Source of the DNA: Centrapalus pauciflorus
Taxonomy: Eukaryota; Streptophyta; Magnoliopsida; Asterales; Asteraceae
DNA length: 64,000 nucleotides
Reading direction: 5' to 3'
Assembly (NCBI GenBank): GCA_020465985.1
Contig: JAANYP010002063.1
Location: forward strand, 428,011 to 492,010
Below are positions 57,401 to 64,000 of this stretch, one piece after another. The notes beneath the pieces were generated by a model that had not been told where the DNA came from, did not search any database, and worked only from the letters and a program-made list of their open reading frames with translations. The stretch's first letter is position 1. The number at the start of each line of letters is the position of its first letter. Position numbers and translations under genes: made by a program.

Positions 57401-57901
57401 GGCCTCTGGTATCCTAAAGACTCTCCTCTTGAACTAACAGCCTATTCTGACAGTGATTATGGAGGATGCAACATTGACAGAAAGGCCACAACTGGTGGAT
57501 GTCAATATCTAGGAGCAAGATTGGTCTCTTGGCAGTGTAAAAAGCAAACAACTGTCTCCACCTCATCTACTAAAGCAGAATATGTAGCAGCTGCAAGCTG
57601 CTATTCCCAAGTGATGTGGATTCAGAATCAACTGAGAGACTATGGTATGAATTGCCTATCCACTCCTATCTACATTGACAACTCAAGTGCAATAAGAATT
57701 CTACAAAATCCAGTGAAATTTCCGAAAACCAAGCATATAGACATCAGATTTCATTTTATAAGGGACTGTAATGAGAAGAAATTAATCCAAGTTACCAAAA
57801 TTCATACTGATGATCAGTTAGCTGATCTATTTACAAAACCATTTGATGTAGGAAGATTCACCTTCCTAGTATCAAATATTGGCATGGTTAATATGGATTA
57901 A
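54458..57901 (+). CDS. pol: pol polyprotein of dimer copy 2, intact
   Basis: Open for 1,147 codons after the gag stop; the first ATG is at 54503. Counting from that Met: protease LDSGCSRHITG near 3-13; GAG-pre-integrase LWHRTMCHMNF near 140; integrase HMDLFGPT near 207, RSDNGTEFKN near 265 and QQNSVAERKN near 298; reverse transcriptase VYQMDVKSAFLYG near 729 and YVDDIIFGS near 819; RNase H SDSDYGG near 982, TKAEYVAAASC near 1022 and DNSSAI near 1058. Catalytic residues of protease, integrase, RT and RNase H all look present. QQNS replaces the usual QQNG after the integrase core. It could in principle act in trans for defective relatives if expressed. Confidence 0.92.
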   Translation, partial: AFICAGHPQVTTQNKMALDSGCSRHITGNSDCLSNFKGFEGGFVAFGGNFKGGKVTGKCTVKEGNMLFNDLLYVEQLKYNLLSVSQICDKQNIVVFTDSECIVLSKDFKIPENLVLLRTPRKDNVYCLDTDLLSKSSTLSCLISKASSNESALWHRTMCHMNFKSMNFLVKKNLVRGLPQKEFICDDHCVACLKGKQHKTSHRAKEVNSISSALHLIHMDLFGPTSVLTLNKRAYCLVIVDDFTRFTWVYFLRSKDETAELVKSFILKIENQSNLKVKAIRSDNGTEFKNHILNSFCESKGIARQYSAPRTPQQNSVAERKNRTLIEAARTMLADSKLPMTFWAEAVNTACYVLNRVQVVQSQGKTPYELFHHRVPLIAFLKSFGYSCIILHTKTHLGKFESKAEEGFFVGCSTQSKAYRVYNSVSKTIEESANVEFNENTANVKGTGPDWLFDLDSLTNSLSFVEYTAETDENRVEAANTNSHAGSTNGQAVGTKFQTVEDSGQWDEYTVIPLLSCDPPGVLDVQHDSNPNSEVSIPSPEGTAPSQKETVPDSSQVVPEAEPSSGPEGDDTNLGTSFQTDREPTLRVHKYHPLNQIMGDPRTLVQTRTMVHKESTDTKSAVPEFSLAAFEHACFISQLEPKKASEALKDPSKIEAMQEEVLQFKIQNVWTLVKLPKGKRAIGTRWVFRNKKDERGIVIKNKARLVAQGYTQEEGIDYDDVFAPVARIEAIRLFLAYASFKGFKVYQMDVKSAFLYGTIEEEVYVCEPPGFEDYKYPDRVYKLDKALYGLHQAPRAWYDTLSSYLLQNGFKRGTLDKTLFTKSIKSEILLVQIYVDDIIFGSTNDSLCKEFEALMHKKFQISSMGELTFFLGLQVKQKPTWLFISQSKYVKYILEKFGYKDTKVASTPMDTHKQLDADKEGVDVDIHLYRSLIGSLMYLTSSRPDIMFAVCVCARFQCAPKDSHLFAVKGIFRYLKGQPDLGLWYPKDSPLELTAYSDSDYGGCNIDRKATTGGCQYLGARLVSWQCKKQTTVSTSSTKAEYVAAASCYSQVMWIQNQLRDYGMNCLSTPIYIDNSSAIRILQNPVKFPKTKHIDIRFHFIRDCNEKKLIQVTKIHTDDQLADLFTKPFDVGRFTFLVSNIGMVNMD

Positions 57902-58264
57902 ATTGTTTTTCTTTATTCTCTCTTATTTTATGAAGAATATATCTATTTCATATGCTTGATTAAGGGGGAGACACTGTTTCTTCGAATATGCTTACTTTTC
58001 AACTAACAGCTTGACTCTTTTCTTAAGTTGCTAGTTCATTTTCTCGGACTGCTAGTTGTTTCACTTGATCTGTCAAGGTGTGCAGGGTAATTTGGTAACT
58101 TCCATAAATGTGTGCGCGGGATTAGATATTTTCGAAACCTTTAAAGGTCCCAGTTTCGTTAAATTGTAACTACCAGTTGCAAAATATCTTCCACGACCTT
58201 TTCATTCTCTCTGAGCGATTCACACACACTTCTCTCAAACCCTAAAATATCCTACTGATCGTCA
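57902..58264 (+). promoter_or_regulatory. pol-env spacer of copy 2 with internal PPT
   Basis: Same layout as in copy 1: TTAAGGGGGAGAC at 57960-57972, then LTR-type words (CTAACAGCTTGAC, GACTGCTAGTTG), an acceptor-like TGTGCAGG at 58079-58086, and a leader-like sequence before the ATG at 58265. Confidence 0.5.
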
Positions 58265-61047
58265 ATGGAGTTTGTCAAAGAACATAACTGTCTCCCCTAT
58301 TCTCTCAAACACACTGACCTTCAACCATTCCACGACATGATGGGTTCCTACGAAGTTCCCACATTCATCATGCTCTCACCATAAATCCCACAATATACAT
58401 ATCTCATATAGAGCAATTTTGGAAACATGCCTCTGTCCAAACCATTAATGGAGTCACTTCTTTGACATCCAAGATCGATGGAACCACTGTCACCATCACT
58501 GAGGACCTCATACGTCAACACTTGCATCTTCAAGATGCCACATGTATAACCGATCTATCTCTTACTGCCTTACATGAAGGCCTTTTTCCTATAGGGTATA
58601 GGGGCCCTACTGATTCTTATACTTTCTTTAAAACTAATTTTGCCACTAAGTGAAAATATCTTGTACATATTGTCCAGCAATGCATAAGCCCTAAAAGAAC
58701 TGGTTGATCAGAATTTTCTTCAAACATAGCCACTGCCTTAGTGTGTATATCTACATGCCAACAGTTCAATTTTTCTAATATGATTTTTCAGGGTATGTTA
58801 AGGCATCATGCCCTAAAGCATGGGAAATTTTTGATGTATCCTAGGTTTTTGGCAGAAATTATTGCAAGAACTTGCAGTAATTTCAATGTACATAAAAGGA
58901 TTCATGTTTCCCATAGGCACTCTTTACCAACAATAAAACGTCTTTTAAAATCAAGTGCCAATTTTTTGAGTATAGATGTCCCATTGCCTTCTGCAATGTT
59001 GGGCATCAATCCCCTAAACAGAGGAGAGGGTCCTGAGCAGGCTCAGCCTAACATCACTGCTTCACCCCCAGGATCCCAACCCACTCCTTATGATACAAAT
59101 ACTACTTCTGATCCTTCTATCAAACCCACATCCCCACTTATACTCTACAAAAGAAAAAGGGTTTCAGGAGCTCCTTCCTCCTCAGCCCAAATACAAGAGC
59201 CAAATGTCCCTGTGCAGGAGGACACTCCTGCACAAAATATCCACAGGGCACCCACTGAGGACACTCTCATCCTCAATTTAGAGGTGGACATCCCAACAGA
59301 GGATGTCCATATGGGTTCTGTGGCTGACACTACTGCTGTTTCTACACAAGAGCCACAGGACAGTGTCAACATCATTAAGACCACACCCATGGCAACAGAG
59401 GGTGCGCAAGCACCTTCTGGAAGTCCCCAGAACCAAGAATAGAGGGGCCCAGAGGTTTCTACTTCTGGAATTCCTGCCAGTGATTGATCACAAGCACCAC
59501 ACTCTTTTGCTGATCTTGAGGCTAGTCTGCAACTTATGCTTTTAACGGACCCTCAGCTGAAACCTGTTGTAGCAATGTTGGAATACTATCAGTCCATTAT
59601 TGCTGCACAGGGGGCACAAATCATATCACTCCAATAGACAGAAGCTGCTCAGAATCAGAGAATAGATTATCTTCATAAGGGGTTCACCCTCTGTGCAAAT
59701 AAGATCATTCAATTTGAGAGGATGATTCGAACCCTAATGGAAAAAATTGTAGGTCCTCCTAACCAAACCAATGCATCCAAAAAGGGGGAGAATCATGAGA
59801 TCCCTAGTTCAGTCCAAGCAGCTCCAACTCCTACCCCAACAGTCCAAGATACTAGGCTAACAGTCCCAACAGCTACTCAAGCTGTTAGCCTAGAAACTCA
59901 AGCTGCTCCCATAAAAACAACAGGAGTTGTTATCCGAGAAGGCAGTCAAGCTCCTTTCAGTACTGTCCAAGCCACATCTTCTGCAACCAAGGATAAGGGC
60001 AAGAGCATTCTCATAGAATCTCCAAAGCACAAATTTTTGTCTAGAGAGGCCCAGGTTGCTCATAATGCTGAATTTGCCAGACAGTTAGCAGAAGAAGAGG
60101 ATGAACTTCTGGACCAGCAAACTCATTCCCCAATGCAAGATGATGAAACCTTAGGGGATTACCTAAGATGGTTTGTGGTCAAACAAAATGAGAAGAAAAG
60201 GAAAATGCCAACAGGGCATTCAAAGGCAGAGCATAGAAGGTTTTTGATCAATTTTGCTTATTCAGTTGGGATTCCAAAGAAGATGGCTCAGTCAATGAAT
60301 ACAGAGAGGCTGCAAGAAATTCATGATAAAGAGATGGAAAAACGAAAAATAGCCAAAGTCTCCCATCAAGTTCAAAGCCAACAGGAACCAAGTCAAGCTG
60401 GTGCCAGTGAACCAGCTCCACCTGTTCAAGCTGTTGCTACCAATCCTCAATCAGAAGCAATCTCTCAAGCAAAGCTTGATCAGGTGAAAAAGGTGCTATT
60501 TGAACATCAACTGCAAAAGGTAATGGAGATCGAAAAGACCCTCGACCAGCATGACTTCTCAAAACCTCCCATTACATACTGGTATGCTAAGTCAATGGAT
60601 GACATTGACTTAAAATATCATTTTGTAGTGAGAAGAGAAGCTGGTCCTGAGGAAGAATATAAGAGTATAATGCATCTAGTTCAAGGGATGACCACGGATG
60701 AGCTTATCAGAATGCATCATGTTGGATCTGTGAGTCAAGTTAGGTCTTCACTTCCCCAGGTCAAGCAGGCTATAAAAGATTTAAAAGGTATTTCTGATCC
60801 AGAGTCAATCAAAAAAGATATAGAAGATGCCAAGGAGATGAAGATTGCACAGGTTGATATGTATGTGAAATCAAAGACATACAGACTCAGATTTGCAAAT
60901 GGATGCAACATGTTCTTCAATTTTGAATTTTTTGATCTTTCAAGGGAATGGTTAGTACAAATGAGCTTAGTGAAGATATACTGTGATAGAGAAGAATTGA
61001 AAAGAGAATTTTTGAAGGCAGTTAATCAGAAACATTCACAAGTGTAA
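58265..61047 (+). pseudogene. env-position ORF of copy 2, heavily broken
   Basis: Homologous along its length to 48180-50963. It has a one-base loss near 58342 and stops at 58651 (TGA), 58705 (TGA, shared with copy 1), 59440 (TAG), 59485 (TGA) and 59635 (TAG). The C-terminal frame (59722-61047) is open and keeps the DDETLGDYLR and KAEHRRFLIN blocks. Several stops are C-to-T or G-to-A changes of CAG and TGG codons, as expected from decay of methylated DNA. Decay is much heavier here than in the pol of the same copy. Confidence 0.88.
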
Positions 61048-61140
61048 GTTTTTGGATGCCTTAGTTTGTAGATAATAGTTTTACCTTGTTTTATTTCCTT
61101 ATTTGTATAGAAACTTAAAGTCTTGTGTAAAGAATTTAAG

Positions 61141-61803
61141 TTAGGGGGAGATTGTTGGGAAATATTCTAAGTATGTCAAGCTGTTAGTTAGATTTTTCAA
61201 ACTGTTAGTAGATTTTCTGTGTAATTGCAATGTTCAAGCTGTTAGTTGAAGAAGTTCGAGCTGCTAGTTCAAAAGTTCAAGCTACTAGTGTTCAAACTCA
61301 AGCTGCTCAACAGATAGACTTCAAGGTGCTCAGCAGTTCAATAAACAGAAAGTGCTGATATTCAGGAAAAGATATATTCGAAGATTCAAGCATATCTACT
61401 ACCAGAGAAATCAGAGTTTATCAAAGAAACAAATCAAGAAGCAGTATATATACGTAGAATAGGTTTTTTATTGTAAGTCTGCACGTACAAGTTTAGTCAG
61501 TTGTAATTGCTTTTCTGATTATGTTTTCATAAACCTCTAAGGTTGTAAAACCCTAAGAACAATCTGTGTTTTTCGTCTAATCAAACAGATTAGAGGTGAT
61601 TGTAATCATTGAGTTTGGCAATACAAGTGATCTTTTGATTATTGATTATGTTTATGTGTTATTTGTTTTGAAAGCTTTTCTTAAAACAATTAAGTGTTAT
61701 TCCGCTAACTTCTTAATTGGACTTTGATTCAATACAAGGTTATTGGTTTATTCTCTGATTAATTCAAACCAGTTAATCTTAGGTAGTTAATTTGACCTTG
61801 ACA
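61141..61803 (+). repeat. PPT and LTR 3 of dimer D
   Basis: PPT TTAGGGGGAGAT (61141-61152), then LTR 61153-61803 (651 bp), ending TTGACCTTGACA. By eye about 28 differences from LTR 2, far more than the roughly 9 between LTRs 1 and 2. It is followed by the CATTA duplication. Confidence 0.92.
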
Positions 61804-62094
61804 CATTAGTCAAATTATAATAATAACCTAAAAAGTACATAATAAATAAATGATGATAGAATAAAAAGTAATTAGAAATAATATAAAAAAGAAAATAAAT
61901 TGTTAGGGACTAAAACTGAAACAAAAATAAAAGGGCAAAATGGTCATCTTTTATATAATGACAGGTCAAAAGACCAAAAACATAACAAAATGACAACCAT
62001 AGGTACTAAAATTGTAATTTTGATGCGAAAATGACGATAACCATAATTTGTATATAACCACAGGGACGAAAATTGTAATTTACCCTAAAATATA

Positions 62095-62585
62095 ATATAT
62101 CAATTGTTATCACATGAAAAACAAAAATGTTATATATTACATACAAAGTAATAAAAAAGTTAGTCATTTATCTGTTTGCCAACTACATTTACTATTCGGT
62201 GAACAGTGAAAGCGTGCGATCGATCAATCAACTCAATAATAAGAATCTGTCATTTAAAAATAGCTGAGAAGAAACACAATTTTATGTTAAAATGTAGATA
62301 AAAGAAAAGCGATCATGATGATATATTTAAATTTTTATAAAATATAATACATCAAACGTTATAATAGGAAAAAAAACAATTATGTATTATATATAAAATA
62401 AAATATTTAGTCAGCTGCATGTGTACCTGCTTAAAGAAAATAGTTCCGACAACAATAAACTTTATATTAAAAGTTATCACAGGAAAACAGAAACATTATA
62501 TATTATATATAAAGTAATAAAATAAATCAGCTGCTTACGTGTCTGCTTGACCTAGCAGCGCGTTCTGCAAAGTGAACAGTAAATA
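62095..62585. repeat. Degenerate ~180-bp tandem-like repeat, right part
   Basis: It continues the repeats of 39400-39732 past the MULE: AATTTTATGTTAAAATGTAG, GCGATCATGATGATATAT, ATCAAACGTTATAATAGG and AATAGTTCCGACAACAATAA recur, with partial further copies to about 62540. Confidence 0.6.
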
Positions 62586-63181
62586 CGAGTTTGTAAATAG
62601 ATTTATTTATAATTGGAAGGGATTGTGTTTTTGCACATCATGGAGATGTTATGTTGCTATGACAAACTGACTTAAGGGTTCGTTCTATTTAAACTAAAGA
62701 ATGCGCAAGAAATGTCCAATGTGGTTGGGATGTTGTAACGATACTATAGTGAGCACGTCATCATCCCAATCTTAGGTCGGATCATCGTAGTTATAAGGAT
62801 GTTGGAGGTGTCATGGTGGTGAATTTGTGACAACACCATGAGGATGTTGAGTTTTGTAAGATTTGATCTTAAGGGGCTTTGAACAGAGTATATTAAAAGT
62901 CTTACATAAGTGTTAGAGAACCTAGTTATCATTTGGATTGTGTGTAGGGATCCATGAAAAATATTTTATTTATGTAAAATGGAAAGTTCAACACATAGTA
63001 ATGATACCTTTATTCACTTATTTTTATGTGTTAGGTTGTTTGAGACATTTTCACCATATTTCTTTACCTCTTAACGAAATCATTAAGAGGTAAATTTTAC
63101 ATTTGAATAACTTTTTAATGATTACATTAAAAAGTAAACAAACAACACATTATATTGTCTCTCTTTTTGTTTCGGACATTG
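62586..63181. other. Unassigned stretch
   Basis: No supported gene. A short perfect inverted word pair CCTCTTAACGA / CATTAAGAGG at about 63066-63092 is the only structure noted. Confidence 0.4.
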
Positions 63182-63983
63182 TGAGACCCAAGATTTCTCA
63201 AAGGTCTCAAGTCAAGTCCCAGTAGCAATGCAATATCAATCAGGAAACTAAGAGAAAATTAACAGTTGTGGAATAAAAGTTAATTACAATCAGAGATAAT
63301 TTTTAAGTAATAGGGGCAGACTTCTAGACTATTATATCAAAGCACAAAATGTAAACTAGCCCAAACCCCGAAGCTCTATCTTTAATCAAGTACCAAGGTT
63401 TTGGAACAGGTTCTAATGCACTTCAAGCTCTTTCAAGTCCTGACCTAAGAACTAGGTCCAGCCAATCCTTTGCCTTTACCTGAAAAATAATGCAACAACG
63501 GGTAAGCTTAATTGCTTAGTGAGAATGTAGAATTTCATGTATAAAAAATAGTTTCATTAGAACATGTAATATGTTAAGTTCATATAATTTGTTAAGTTTT
63601 ATCTACATTTTAATATATAGAGTTTTGTGAAATTCTACATTCTCACTAAGCAATTAAGCTTACCCGTTGTTGCATTATTTTTCAGGTAAAGGCAAAGGAT
63701 TGGCTGGACCTAGTTCTTAGGTCAGGACTTGAAAGAGCTTGAAGTCCATTAGAACCTGTTCCAAAACCATGGTACTTGATTAAAGATAGAGCTTCGGGGT
63801 TTGGGCTAGTTTACATTTTGTGCTTTGATGTAATAGTCTAGAAGTCTGCCCCTATTACTTAAAAATTATCTCTGATTGTAATTAACTTTTATTTCGCAAC
63901 TGTTAATTTTATCTTAGTTTCCTGATTGATATTGCATTGCTACTGGGACTTGACTTGAGACCTTTGAGAAATCTTGGGTCTCA
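63182..63983. repeat. Large inverted repeat of long-LTR 3' ends
   Basis: The left arm 63182-63537 (minus-sense LTR end) and right arm 63628-63983 (plus-sense LTR end) are each 356 bp and about 97-98% identical by eye, with a 90-bp loop. The arm sequence matches the ends of the solo LTR family (GGCTGGACCTAGTTC near 63701, AAATCTTGGGTCTCA at the end). Both arms are truncated at the same inner point, inside the LTR. Confidence 0.9.
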
Positions 63984-64000
63984 CGGGATGGTATCAGAGC
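63628..64000 (+). mobile_element. 3' part of an LTR plus PBS: start of another LTR retrotransposon
   Basis: The right arm of the palindrome ends in CA at 63983 and is followed after CGGGA by TGGTATCAGAGC (63989-64000), the initiator tRNA-Met PBS. The internal region would begin beyond the window. This ties the long-LTR family, otherwise seen only as solo LTRs, to a Met-primed retrotransposon. Confidence 0.8.

Larger units (their letters stand above)
40996..61803 (+). mobile_element. Tandem dimer of a SIRE-like Ty1/copia element D (LTR-int-LTR-int-LTR)
   Basis: Three LTRs (40996-41647, 51069-51720, 61153-61803) enclose two near-identical internal regions in the same orientation, and the middle LTR is shared. 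One 5-bp duplication CATTA flanks the whole array (40991-40995 and 61804-61808), and none flanks the middle LTR, whose neighbours are a PPT and a PBS. This marks one insertion event followed by amplification, or an inserted dimer. Each unit has gag, pol and an env-position ORF. Confidence 0.93.
39733..62085. mobile_element. Non-autonomous MULE (Mutator-like) hosting the SIRE-like dimer
   Basis: The left end GGGTAAATTACAATTTT and right end AAAATTGTAATTTACCC are inverted, and homology extends about 230 bp inward (39733-39970 against 61850-62085). Perfect 9-bp duplications TAAAATATA flank it at 39724-39732 and 62086-62094. A 9-bp TSD with long TIRs is diagnostic of MULEs. Without the retrotransposon dimer it is about 1.54 kb and has no transposase. 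Confidence 0.88.

Overview
The window is plant nuclear DNA, almost certainly a eudicot, made almost wholly of nested transposable elements. I find no host protein gene, rRNA or tRNA gene. The evidence is SIRE/Maximus-type Ty1/copia retrotransposons with env-position ORFs, primer-binding sites matching initiator tRNA-Met (TGGTATCAGAGC), a decayed caulimovirid-like pararetrovirus, hAT-, CACTA- and MULE-type DNA elements, and long TA microsatellites. The style of the env-position ORFs suggests Asteraceae, but that is only a hunch.

Layout. (1) 1-10198 is SIRE-like element A, cut at its 5' side by the window edge: gag C-terminus, intact pol, a long spacer, an intact 1,015-aa env-position ORF and a 3' LTR. 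It lies beside a much older copia element B (10199-16630), which is itself split by a 3.47-kb solo LTR (11424-14893) carrying a hAT MITE. (2) 17285-31470 is one caulimovirid-like endogenous pararetrovirus in three pieces, split by two more solo LTRs of the same long-LTR family: 18945-23037 on the minus strand and 23793-27650 on the plus strand. Each of the three solo LTRs has a perfect 5-bp target-site duplication. (3) 32580-36942 is a 5'-truncated, internally deleted SIRE-like element C. (4) 37942-38834 is a small CACTA-like element. (5) 39733-62085 is a non-autonomous MULE (9-bp TSD, TIRs of about 230 bp) that received a 20.8-kb tandem dimer of a SIRE-like element (LTR-internal-LTR-internal-LTR, 40996-61803) flanked by one CATTA duplication. 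(6) 63182-63983 is a large inverted repeat of long-LTR 3' ends; its right arm runs into a PBS at the last base of the window.

How the parts work. In the SIRE-like elements gag supplies the capsid and nucleocapsid, and pol supplies protease, integrase, reverse transcriptase and RNase H. The third ORF sits where a retrovirus carries env but shows no clear signal peptide or membrane anchor. The most interesting pattern concerns expression. The gag stop lies in or next to a CTAAC branch-point-like motif, followed 20-21 nt later by a TGTGCAG splice-acceptor-like site. The same module stands just before the env-position ATG of element A, and GTAAG donor-like sites upstream would give in-frame removal of the gag stop. 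This points to a retrovirus-like splicing plan that RNA data could test. Other notable structures are the tandem dimer with its single TSD, hairpin arrays inside the long LTRs, LTR-type motifs repeated upstream of the env-position ORFs, and a terminal palindrome whose loop repeats 79 bp of the MULE interior.
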